Shown: positions 51,022-59,117 of the stretch, piece after piece
Position numbering within the stretch: position 1 is the first letter of the stretch
Layout: each line of letters opens with the position of its first letter
Source of the DNA: Martinezella lusitana
Lineage (GTDB): Bacteria > Pseudomonadota > Alphaproteobacteria > Rhizobiales > Rhizobiaceae
Assembly: GCF_900094565.1 (NCBI RefSeq)
Contig: NZ_FMAF01000032.1
Span: forward strand, 1 to 64,000
Reading direction: 5' to 3'
Length of the DNA: 64,000 bases
Translations under genes and position numbers: made by a program
The notes under the pieces: generated by a model
What the model was told of the DNA's origin: nothing
What the model saw: the letters and a program-made list of their open reading frames with translations, nothing else
Databases searched by the model: none

Positions 51022-51839
51022 AGCTGGCCCCCTTCTCTTTGTTCCTGTTGGGCCTGACGCCGCCCGGCGCGCCGCGACACGGCATTTTCAGTTGCGCCGG
51101 TGATGGCGCTGACAAGTTCCTGGTTCGAGGTGTCGGGATAGAAGATGCCGTTGTTGCGGCCGAGGCGCAGCACGACGATACGGTCGGCCACGGCGCGCAC
51201 GTCCTCCATGTTGTGGCTGATCATGAGCACGCCGAGCCCCTTGTCGCGGACGCGTTCGATCAGGTTCAGCACCTCCGCTGTTTGCGCCACGCCGAGCGCG
51301 GCTGTGGGCTCGTCCAGCATGATGAGCTTCGGCTCGAGCAACAGCGAGCGGGCGATGGCCACCGTCTGCCGTTGGCCGCCGGAAAGCGAGGCGATGGGAA
51401 TGCGCACGCTCGGGATGCGCGCAGCAAGCTCATTGAGGAGTGTCCAGGCACGCACCTCCATCGCGGTCTCGTCGAGCTTCAGCGGGCTGAGCTCCCGGCC
51501 GAGGAAGATGTTCGCCACGACATCGAGGTTCTCGCACAGCGCCAGATCCTGAAAGACCGTGGCGATGCCGAGATCGAGGGCTGTGGCGGGATCGCTGAGC
51601 GTGACCGGCTTGCCTGCGAATGTGATCGTGCCGGCGCTCGGCTGGTGAACGCCGGCAAGGATTTTCACGAGCGTCGATTTGCCCGCGCCGTTATCGCCGA
51701 CAAGCGCCACGACCTCGCCGGCATGTACATCGAGGTTAATGTCAGTCAGTGCCGAGACGGCGCCGAAATGTTTGGAGACACCTTGCAGGCTGAGCACCAG
51801 CTCGCCTGTCGGGGCTCTTTGACCGGAAGCGTCAATCAT
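51018..51839 (-). CDS. Half-size CUT2 ABC ATPase, XylG-like single domain
   Basis: The 273-residue protein has one ATPase domain: Walker A GDNGAGKSTLVK, signature LSGGQRQTVAIARSL, Walker B LIMLDEPTAALG and switch His ISHNMEDV. Classical XylG/RbsA ATPases carry two domains in about 500 residues. This gene encodes only one and no second ATPase gene lies in the operon, so a homodimer is expected. The C-terminus is a short basic/glutamine-rich tail. The permease start overlaps its stop. Confidence 0.9.
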   Translation of the reverse strand: MIDASGQRAPTGELVLSLQGVSKHFGAVSALTDINLDVHAGEVVALVGDNGAGKSTLVKILAGVHQPSAGTITFAGKPVTLSDPATALDLGIATVFQDLALCENLDVVANIFLGRELSPLKLDETAMEVRAWTLLNELAARIPSVRIPIASLSGGQRQTVAIARSLLLEPKLIMLDEPTAALGVAQTAEVLNLIERVRDKGLGVLMISHNMEDVRAVADRIVVLRLGRNNGIFYPDTSNQELVSAITGATENAVSRRAGRRQAQQEQREGGQL

Positions 51840-51921
51840 GTTTCGCCACTCTCTCGGTTTGCAGTGATGGTCGGTTCATTTCCGGCCGCCGAAGCGGCCG
51901 GAGCATATCGATGCGCTATAG

Positions 51922-53007
51922 TCAGCTGCCGATACCGAGCTTCTTGCAGCCATCCGCGTAGCGATCGGTGCAGAGCTGGTCGGGCGTCTGGATCGGCTTG
52001 CCGTTGACGGCCTTGTCGATAATTTCAGCCTTGAGATTGTCGGCCGTAACCAATACCGGCGTGAAGAGCTTCGTCGGCGTGTCGAAGAGTTTCGTGTCCG
52101 CCTTCGGCGTTTCGCCTGAGAGCAATTCTATCGCGACATTGGCAGCAGCCGCGGCGACGATCTCGCTCGGCTTGGAGATCGTGTTGTACTGATCGCCGGA
52201 AATGATGAGCTGCAGGCCGGCGATGGTGGCGTCATTGCCCGTGACCGGCGGCACCGGATCGAAGCCTGCTGCCTTGAAGGCCGCCACCGCAGCGCCGCCC
52301 GTGCCATCATTGGCCGCGACCACGCCGAGGATCTTCTTGCCAAAGCGGGTGATCTGGCCACTTGCCCATTGCTGTGCCTTCGGCGGCGCCCATTCCGGCG
52401 TGTCGAATTCGGCGAGCACGGGATAGCCGCCCTCGGCAAGACCGGCATGGATGCCCTTCTTGATGAGGCCGGCCGCCGCATCGGTCGGCGAACCGTTGAT
52501 CTCGAGCAGGCCGCCGTCACCGGCCTTGACGTTCTTGGCCTTCAGGTGATCGACGAGCGATTTCGCGATCATCTTGCCGATCTCTTCGTTGTTGAAGGAC
52601 ACATAGTAATCGGCAGGGGTCGACGGGATCGGGCGGTCATAGGCGACGACGCGAACGCCCTGGCTCTGGGCCATCTTGACCAGCGAGGCAGCGGCGGTGG
52701 AGTCGACCGGGTCGAGCACGATTGCCTTGGCACCCTGCGAAATCGCCGAGTTGAATTGCTGCTGCTGGCGCGAAGCATCGCCATTGGCATTCTGGTAGAT
52801 GACCTTGCAGCCGGCGCAGAGCTTCTTCATCTCCGCCTGGAAACCGGGAAAGTCATGCTCTTCGTAACGCGTCGAACTCTGGTCTGGCATCAGAAAGGCG
52901 ACGGTTGCGTCGGTCACCTTGGCGGATTGCGCGAATGCGGACGTGCCGCTCAGAAGACCAACCGTGAGCGCGGCTGCGCCAGCGATTTTCAGTGCGAGAT
53001 GGTTCAT
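51922..53007 (-). CDS. Ribitol-cassette binding protein, XylF-like
   Basis: The 361-residue periplasmic protein has a Sec signal peptide (ALKIAGAAALTVGLLSGTSAFA). The family-4/peripla_BP type sugar-binding fold is visible (VAFLMPDQSSTRYEEHDFPGFQ, IVLDPVDSTAAASLVKMAQSQG, GVVAANDGTGGAAVAAFKAAGF). It resembles D-xylose-binding XylF. The operon's enzymes point to ribitol as ligand. It is the first transporter gene downstream of the AraC-type regulator on the same strand. Confidence 0.88.
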   Translation of the reverse strand: MNHLALKIAGAAALTVGLLSGTSAFAQSAKVTDATVAFLMPDQSSTRYEEHDFPGFQAEMKKLCAGCKVIYQNANGDASRQQQQFNSAISQGAKAIVLDPVDSTAAASLVKMAQSQGVRVVAYDRPIPSTPADYYVSFNNEEIGKMIAKSLVDHLKAKNVKAGDGGLLEINGSPTDAAAGLIKKGIHAGLAEGGYPVLAEFDTPEWAPPKAQQWASGQITRFGKKILGVVAANDGTGGAAVAAFKAAGFDPVPPVTGNDATIAGLQLIISGDQYNTISKPSEIVAAAAANVAIELLSGETPKADTKLFDTPTKLFTPVLVTADNLKAEIIDKAVNGKPIQTPDQLCTDRYADGCKKLGIGS

Positions 53008-53094
53008 TGGAAATTCTCCGTTCCAAATGGTAATGGTTTCCCTCGATCATCGCGGCCCTAAGCACGCGATGCTCTTGTTCGACGTCCCCTGGCG

Positions 53095-53110
53095 ACGGTC
53101 GTCCGACCGT
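53095..53110. promoter_or_regulatory. Palindrome upstream of the xylF-like gene
   Basis: ACGGTCG-TC-CGACCGT is a perfect inverted repeat (7+2+7) in the 202-bp gap between the AraC-type gene and the binding-protein gene, about 90 bp before the latter's start. It could be an operator or a 5'-UTR hairpin. AraC proteins usually prefer direct repeats, so its binder is uncertain. Confidence 0.35.
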
Positions 53111-53209
53111 GGCAGCGGCTATTTTTCGGACAAACGATCTCCTTCGGGCGACAGAGGTGCCCGTTCGCTTGGCCTGAATTGTTGTCTCTCCTCCCTGTCC
53201 TCCCCTTGG

Positions 53210-54094
53210 TTAGGCGGCCTCCACCGCACGAGCATGCTGTGCCAACAGTGATCTGAACCGTGAGGGCGCCATGCCCTTCTGATCCAGAAAACGGCGATTG
53301 AAATTCGAGATATTGTTGAAGCCGGCGGCAAAGCAGATGTCGGTGATCGACATATCCGCCTTGCTCATCAGCAGGTGACAGGCGAAGTTGACCCGCAGTC
53401 GGTTGACATATTGCACCAGCGCCATGCCGGTGTGGCGGCGAAAGCTGCGCGAAAAAGCGCTCGGGCTCTGGCCCGTCAACTCGGCGAGGTCACATTCGCT
53501 GAATGGCTCGGTCAGATGCGCATTGATATAGGACAGCGCCTGATTGACGCCCGCAGACATGAAGCCAGACGGATCCGGCTGGTAACCGGCGCTGGCAAGC
53601 GAGCGCGTATCCGAGGCACTGCTCATGGCGTCGAGAATGTTCATGAAAAGCTCGATACGGCGGATGCCGGTCGCCTCAACCAACTCACCAAGGATTGGGC
53701 CGACGATTGCGGCGGTCTCGGGCGTGAAGAGCGCACCACGGCGACTCGTTTCCAATATGCCTGCGCAAGCGGACAGTTCCGGGAAGACCCTGCTCGCATC
53801 GGCAAAGAAGGATTCGGAAAATTGCAGGACGCGGCAGCGCAGAGGAAGGGTGACGCCGACCGGGACGTCGCTCACCCAATTATGCGGTAGGTTCGGCCCC
53901 GTCAGCACCAGATTGCCCGGCTCGAACTCGCCGATGAAATCGCCGACAAAGTATTGCCCGGTGGTCGCCACGACATGATGGATTTCATACTCGGGGTGAA
54001 AATGCCAGCGAACCGTGCGGTACGGATAGCCATGCTCCCAGGCCTTGAAGGACTCGCCGCTGCCGATCGCAACAACTTCCAAATCGGGGTTCAT
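53210..54094 (-). CDS. AraC-family regulator of the ribitol cassette
   Basis: Start at 54094 (MNPDLEVVAIGSGESFKAWE) follows a perfect AGGAGG; the longer frame lacks one. The 294-residue protein has an N-terminal cupin (YPYRTVRWHFHPEYEIHHVV) that senses ligand. A C-terminal double helix-turn-helix follows (SECDLAELTGQSPSAFSRSFRRHTG and SITDICFAAGFNNISNFNRRFL). It lies immediately upstream of the ribitol transporter operon on the same strand and is the obvious regulator, probably activating in the presence of ribitol. Confidence 0.9.
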   Translation of the reverse strand: MNPDLEVVAIGSGESFKAWEHGYPYRTVRWHFHPEYEIHHVVATTGQYFVGDFIGEFEPGNLVLTGPNLPHNWVSDVPVGVTLPLRCRVLQFSESFFADASRVFPELSACAGILETSRRGALFTPETAAIVGPILGELVEATGIRRIELFMNILDAMSSASDTRSLASAGYQPDPSGFMSAGVNQALSYINAHLTEPFSECDLAELTGQSPSAFSRSFRRHTGMALVQYVNRLRVNFACHLLMSKADMSITDICFAAGFNNISNFNRRFLDQKGMAPSRFRSLLAQHARAVEAA

Positions 54095-54316
54095 CAGCCA
54101 GCCTCCTTTCGCCCGCCCGTGCTCAATCCGGTTGCGGGGCCTCCTCCCAGAGGCCATCACGTGTGGTAAATCTACGCCTCGTATTCGCCCCCCGCTACTA
54201 CGCCCTGAACGCTCGGCCGATACTTTTTTGACATGAATGGCCCCTTCGTTGGCCAAATGTGCAGTGCAGTATGACAAACCGCAATGCGAGGGGCGTGGCG
54301 ATATTATGAAGCGACT

Positions 54317-55270
54317 TCAATCCAGATCATCGCGGATGCATGCCTTGAATTGTCCCGGCACGACTTCGCGCAACTCGGGCACTGTTGCTGCACATGCATC
54401 AAGAGCATGCGGACAACGCGTTCGGAAGACGCAGCCGCTGGGCGGGTTTGCCGGGCTGGGAATGTCGCCCTTCAGGATCTGGCGGTCGCGCCGGGCATCC
54501 GGATCGGGGGACGGAATGGCTGATAGGAGCGCGCGCGTATAGGGATGGCTGGGGCGGGCATAGAGATCGGCGCCCGCGGCGATCTCCATGATCCGCCCGA
54601 GATAGAGTACGATGACCCGATCGCAGACATATTCGACGACGGCGAGATCATGCGAGATGAACAGCATGGTCAGGCCGAGCCGCTGCTGCAGGCCGCGCAA
54701 CAGATTGATCACCTGGGCCTGGATAGAGACATCCAGCGCCGAGACGGGTTCGTCGGCCACGAGAAACTCCGGTCCGAGCGCAAGCGCGCGTGCGATGCCG
54801 ATCCTCTGTCGCTGGCCGCCGGAAAACTCATGCGCATAGCGATTGATCGCCTCTGCCGGCAGATCCACCTGCTCGAGCGCTGCCCGCGCCCTGTCGAGCC
54901 GATCCAGGCGATGGCCGATACGCTGTATCTTCAGGCCTTCGGTCAGGATCTCGCCGATCGTCATGCGTGGCGACAGGCTGGCGAAGGGATCCTGGAAGAT
55001 ATACTGCATGCGTGGCCGCATGCGTCGCAACGCTCCCGCACGAAGACCGGTGATCTCGGTGCCATCGAAACGGACACTGCCGGCGGTGGGCTCGACGAGC
55101 CTGAGGACGGAGCGCCCTATCGTCGTCTTGCCGCTACCAGATTCACCCACGAGCCCCACGACCTCCCCCTTGCCGATATCGAAGGAGATATCGCGAAGGA
55201 CGGCAAGCTTTGCGCCTCGGGAGACATAGTCCTTGGCAAGGCGGCGCACGGAGAGAAGCGGTTCGGTCAT
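54317..55270 (-). CDS. Dpp/Opp-type ABC ATPase, DppF-like
   Basis: The 317-residue ATPase has Walker A GESGSGKTTIG, signature FSGGQRQRIGIARAL, Walker B LVADEPVSALD, switch SHDLAVVEY and the C-terminal oligopeptide-transporter region. That region has a cysteine-containing iron-sulphur-like motif (CVFRTRCPHALDACAA). It is the last gene of the minus-strand transporter-aldolase operon and starts directly after the stop of its DppD-like partner (0 bp between them). Confidence 0.92.
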   Translation of the reverse strand: MTEPLLSVRRLAKDYVSRGAKLAVLRDISFDIGKGEVVGLVGESGSGKTTIGRSVLRLVEPTAGSVRFDGTEITGLRAGALRRMRPRMQYIFQDPFASLSPRMTIGEILTEGLKIQRIGHRLDRLDRARAALEQVDLPAEAINRYAHEFSGGQRQRIGIARALALGPEFLVADEPVSALDVSIQAQVINLLRGLQQRLGLTMLFISHDLAVVEYVCDRVIVLYLGRIMEIAAGADLYARPSHPYTRALLSAIPSPDPDARRDRQILKGDIPSPANPPSGCVFRTRCPHALDACAATVPELREVVPGQFKACIRDDLD

Positions 55271-56290
55271 CTAGATCTCCCGCCAGCGGATACAGCGGCT
55301 CGCATGCCCGGCACCAACGGTCTCCAGAGCCGGCACTGCTTCGGCGCAGGCGGCAATGGCGTGAGAACAGCGCGGTGCGAAGGCGCAGCCTGCAGGCATC
55401 CTGGTCAGTCCCGGCACGATACCCGGAATGGCGGCCAGCTGTTCGCCGGCTTGCCGCATCCGCGTTGCCTCGCCGAGGCGCGGCATGGAGGCAAGCAGCC
55501 CCTGCGTATAAGGATGCCTTGGATCGCGAAACACTGTTCCGACCGGTCCTTCCTCGACAATCCGGCCGGCATACATGACGGCGACGCGATGGGCGATTTC
55601 GGCCACCACACCGAGATTGTGGGTGACGAAAAGGATCGCCATGCCGCGCTCCCGTTGCAGCCGCTGCATGAGTTCGAGGATCTGCGCCTGGATCGTGACG
55701 TCGAGAGCCGTTGTCGGCTCGTCTGCGATCAGCAGCACCGGGTCGCAGGCGAGCGCCATGGCGATGGTCGCCCGCTGCCGCATGCCGCCGGAAAGCTCAT
55801 GCGGATACTGCCGCACCCGCCGCTCCGCATCGGGGATGCCGACGCTCTCCAACAGCGCGACAGCCTTGCGCATCGCCGTCCTGCGGTCAGCCTTGCGATA
55901 GATGCGGATCGGTTCGGCGATCTGGTCGCCGATGGTCAGCACCGGGTTGAGGCTCGACATCGGCTCCTGAAACACCATGCCGATATCATCGCCGCGTATC
56001 GCGCCCATATGCCTGTCGTCCAGGGTGGCGAGATCGCTGACGACGCCTTGCTTGTTCCGCAACCTGATACTTCCGGCGGCAATGACGCCGACATTGCGCG
56101 TCAGCAGCCGCATGACTGAAAGACTGGTGACCGACTTGCCGGAACCGGATTCCCCGACCAGCGCCAGGGTCTCTCCAGCGCCAATGGTCAGGTCGACATC
56201 CCGCACCGCCGTCAACTCGCCGCCGCGGGTACGGAAGACGGTCCTCAGCCCCTTGATGTCGAGAACGGGTTCGGCGGCCGGCGTCATCAT
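55271..56290 (-). CDS. Dpp/Opp-type ABC ATPase, DppD-like
   Basis: I chose the start at 56290 (MMTPAAEPVLDIKGL), overlapping the aldolase stop; the longer frame runs antisense-like through the aldolase. The 339-residue ATPase has Walker A GESGSGKSVTS, signature LSGGMRQRATIAMAL, Walker B LIADEPTTALD and the C-terminal cysteine cluster (GCAFAPRCSHAIAAC) typical of DppD/OppD. With the DppF-like partner it powers the importer at 57227-60713. Confidence 0.9.
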   Translation of the reverse strand: MMTPAAEPVLDIKGLRTVFRTRGGELTAVRDVDLTIGAGETLALVGESGSGKSVTSLSVMRLLTRNVGVIAAGSIRLRNKQGVVSDLATLDDRHMGAIRGDDIGMVFQEPMSSLNPVLTIGDQIAEPIRIYRKADRRTAMRKAVALLESVGIPDAERRVRQYPHELSGGMRQRATIAMALACDPVLLIADEPTTALDVTIQAQILELMQRLQRERGMAILFVTHNLGVVAEIAHRVAVMYAGRIVEEGPVGTVFRDPRHPYTQGLLASMPRLGEATRMRQAGEQLAAIPGIVPGLTRMPAGCAFAPRCSHAIAACAEAVPALETVGAGHASRCIRWREI

Positions 56291-57207
56291 ATCTGGAGCA
56301 GCCCCGTTTCCCGCAGGATCCCATCGATCCTGGCCGCCTCTTCCGCATTGAGCGGTGCGCGCGGACGCGGCATGATGGCGGTATCGATGATGCCGAGGCT
56401 TTTCATCGCTGCCTTGAAAGCGCCGATGCCGGACGCGCCGCCGCTGACGCGGCCCTGCGCCACCCAGACAATCTCGAACAGGCGGCAAAGCCGCTCCTGT
56501 TCGCGCCGCGCCGCGACCCAATCGCCTCGCTGTGCCGCATCCCAGAGGCGGACGTAGCCATGCGGATCGACATTGGCGATACCGGGAACCACACCATGCG
56601 CTCCCATCAGCAAGGCATTGTCGACGACGATCTCGGAGCCGGTCATCAGGAAGACGTCCTTGTGATCGGCGAGATCGAGGAGCGCGTAGCGGAAGTTGCC
56701 GTCGTCGCCGCTGGAATCCTTCAGCCCGATGATGGTGCCTTCCTTGGCAAGGGTCACCACCGTCTGGCGCAGCAGCTTCACATGCACGCAGACGGGAATG
56801 TCATAGGCGACAAGCGGCACGTCGACGGCATCGCGGATATAGCGGAAATGGTCGAGGATCTCGGATTGGCTGGTGACCGTGTAAAACGGCGCCGTCACGA
56901 CGACGGCATCCGCCCCGGCAGCCCTGGCGATCTGCGAATGGGCGATCACGCGGTCGGTGGTCGCGTCGATAGTGCCGACCAGCAACGGAACGCGGCCATT
57001 CACGACCTTGGCCGAATGTTCGATGATCTCCCGCCGTGTCTTCTCGTCATGGAAGACGACTTCGCTCGTCGAGCCCAGCACGAAGACGCCATGGCAACCG
57101 GCCTCGATCAGATGCTCCAGAACCCGCGTATAGGATTTGTAATCCACCGTGAAATCATCATTCAGCGGCGTTACGACGGGGGGCACCACACCCTTGAATT
57201 TGCTCAT
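56287..57207 (-). CDS. DHDPS/NAL-family class I aldolase
   Basis: Start at 57207 (MSKFKGVVPPVVTPLNDD). The 306-residue TIM-barrel enzyme of the dihydrodipicolinate synthase/N-acetylneuraminate lyase family has GSTSEVVFHDEKTRREI (substrate carboxylate loop), YDIPVCVH (catalytic Tyr) and GLKDSSGDDGNF (Schiff-base Lys). Members cleave or make pyruvate adducts, including 2-keto-3-deoxy sugar acids. Insertion between the permease and ATPase genes of a transporter suggests that it acts on the imported compound rather than in lysine synthesis. The substrate is unknown. Confidence 0.85.
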   Translation of the reverse strand: MSKFKGVVPPVVTPLNDDFTVDYKSYTRVLEHLIEAGCHGVFVLGSTSEVVFHDEKTRREIIEHSAKVVNGRVPLLVGTIDATTDRVIAHSQIARAAGADAVVVTAPFYTVTSQSEILDHFRYIRDAVDVPLVAYDIPVCVHVKLLRQTVVTLAKEGTIIGLKDSSGDDGNFRYALLDLADHKDVFLMTGSEIVVDNALLMGAHGVVPGIANVDPHGYVRLWDAAQRGDWVAARREQERLCRLFEIVWVAQGRVSGGASGIGAFKAAMKSLGIIDTAIMPRPRAPLNAEEAARIDGILRETGLLQI

Positions 57208-57226
57208 TGTCTCTTTCTTTCCTGGT

Positions 57227-58102
57227 TCAATGAAGCTCGGCGCGCGGATCGAAGGCATCCCTCAATCCATCACCGATGAAATTGATGGCAAGGACGGCAA
57301 GAATCAGCGCGGCGCCGGGAAACAGCCATTGCCAGGGATATTGTTCGAGGACGGCGGTGGAGCGGGCGGCATTCAGCATGTTGCCCCAGCTTGCTGCCGG
57401 CGGGGCAATGCCAAGCCCGAGAAAGGAGAGCCCCGCCTCCAGCAGGATCGCATTGGCAACCTGGGTCGTCGCGTAAACCACGAGAATATCGATACAGTTC
57501 GGCATGCCATGGCGCAGCAGAAGGTGCGGCAGCCCGGCGCCCATGCCGCGCGCGGCCGTCACGAAATCGCGTTCGCGCAATTCGAGCAGCCTTGAGCGCA
57601 CCATGCGCGCAAGCAGCGGCCAGGACAGCAGCGATATGACCGTGATCGTCGGCAGGATGCCGGTGCCGGTGATGGAGGCGAGCACCAGCAGGAAGATCAC
57701 CGGCGGCAGGGTCATGACCAGATCGACGAAGCGCATGCTGAGCGCATCGGCCCAACGACCGGCAAAGGCCGAAATGGAACCGAACAGGAAGCCGATCAGC
57801 GCCGAAATCAAAGTGGAACCCGCAGCCACCATCAGCGAAATACGACCGCCTTCGAGGACTCTCGCAAAGACATCGCGTCCGACACCATCGGTTCCGAACC
57901 AATGCGTCGCATTGGGTGCGGAATTCATCGCCAGAAGGTCGATGTCGTTCGGCTGGAACCGCCACCACAGCGGATAAGACAGAATGAACACCAGCATCGG
58001 CGCGGCGATGCAGACGCCAAACAGCGCCGCTCCGTTCAGCCGGAAGCGGTCGAATGCGCGGGCCAGAGGGCCGTGACTTGGTCGTTCGGTTCGCGCCAGC
58101 AT
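57227..58102 (-). CDS. Dpp/Opp-type ABC permease, DppC-like
   Basis: The 291-residue permease has an N-terminal helix (ALFGVCIAAPMLVFILSYPLW) and the DppC motif HWFGTDGVGRDVFARVLEGGRISL. The EAA loop includes RDFVTAARGMGAGLPHLLLRHGMPN. It is 3 bp downstream of the DppB-like gene. It forms the channel with that protein. Confidence 0.9.
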   Translation of the reverse strand: MLARTERPSHGPLARAFDRFRLNGAALFGVCIAAPMLVFILSYPLWWRFQPNDIDLLAMNSAPNATHWFGTDGVGRDVFARVLEGGRISLMVAAGSTLISALIGFLFGSISAFAGRWADALSMRFVDLVMTLPPVIFLLVLASITGTGILPTITVISLLSWPLLARMVRSRLLELRERDFVTAARGMGAGLPHLLLRHGMPNCIDILVVYATTQVANAILLEAGLSFLGLGIAPPAASWGNMLNAARSTAVLEQYPWQWLFPGAALILAVLAINFIGDGLRDAFDPRAELH

Positions 58103-58105
58103 CGC

Positions 58106-59065
58106 TCATCCCACCTTGATGCGCGGATCGACCACCGCATAGGCGATGTCGGTCAGCAGATTGACGACGATGACACAGGCGCCGATGACCAGCGTTGCTC
58201 CCATGATCACAGGGTAATCACGGGTCGTGACCGCATCGACGAGCAGCAGGCCCATGCCGGGCCAGTTGAAGACGCTCTCGATGAAGATCGCCCCGCCGAT
58301 GGCAAGCCCAATGGTCGAGCCGATGACAGTGACAACAGGCAGCAAAGCGTTGCGCAGAGCGTGCTTGACGATAACCCAGAACTCGATCACGCCCTTGGCG
58401 CGCGCCGTGCGCACATAATCCTGGTTGAGCACTTCCAGCAGCGAGGCGCGCATGTAGCGCATGATCAAAGCCGCCTGGGCGACCGCCAGAAGTGCCGACG
58501 GCAGGATGAGATGCCGGAGCAGGTCGGCAAGAGAGAAATCCACGCCCGGCGTCGACATGCCCCCGGATGGCAGCCAGCCGAGACGCACGGCAAAGATATA
58601 GAGGCCGAGAAGCGCGCTCAGGAAGGCCGGGCTCGATATGCCAGCCAGCGCCAGGACGGAGAGCGAAACGTCGGTTACGGAATTGCGCCTGACGGCGCCG
58701 ATGACGCCAGCGGCAATGCCGGCGACGATCGCCATGATAAGGGCGGAGCCCATCAGCAGGAGAGTCGGCCCTATGCGCGACAGCACCAGCGTCAGCACCG
58801 GCTGATCCAGCCGCTTGATCGAATAGCCGAAATTGCCGTGCAAGGCCTGCTGCAGCCACCCGATATATTGCACCGGCAAGGGCTGATCCAACCCAAGTCT
58901 ATCGCGCAGATCGGCCATGGCAGCCGGAGACAGCGGCGTGCTCGGGTCGATATAGGCATCGATGGGATCGCCTGGTGTCAGCCGCAGCAGCACGAAGACC
59001 AGCATGCTCAGTGCAATGAGCATGCCGATACCGATCGCCAGACGCTTGAGACAGTAACGAAGCAT
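58106..59065 (-). CDS. Dpp/Opp-type ABC permease, DppB-like
   Basis: I chose the start at 59065 (MLRYCLKRLAIGIGMLIAL), which begins directly with the first helix; the longer frame overlaps the binding-protein gene. The 319-residue permease has RLTPGDPIDAYID, LGLDQPLPVQYIGWLQQALHGNFGYS and EAA-type LNQDYVRTARAKGVIEFWVIVKHALRNAL, all typical of DppB. Confidence 0.9.
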   Translation of the reverse strand: MLRYCLKRLAIGIGMLIALSMLVFVLLRLTPGDPIDAYIDPSTPLSPAAMADLRDRLGLDQPLPVQYIGWLQQALHGNFGYSIKRLDQPVLTLVLSRIGPTLLLMGSALIMAIVAGIAAGVIGAVRRNSVTDVSLSVLALAGISSPAFLSALLGLYIFAVRLGWLPSGGMSTPGVDFSLADLLRHLILPSALLAVAQAALIMRYMRASLLEVLNQDYVRTARAKGVIEFWVIVKHALRNALLPVVTVIGSTIGLAIGGAIFIESVFNWPGMGLLLVDAVTTRDYPVIMGATLVIGACVIVVNLLTDIAYAVVDPRIKVG

Positions 59066-59117
59066 ATCGAATCCGCGCTTGAAAGGAGCCAGCCGCAGCC
59101 CGCGACCGGCCGAAAGC

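Noticed and set aside
54545..56119. 524-residue open frame on the plus strand
   Set aside because: It is the shadow of two ABC ATPases whose Walker motifs read on the minus strand.
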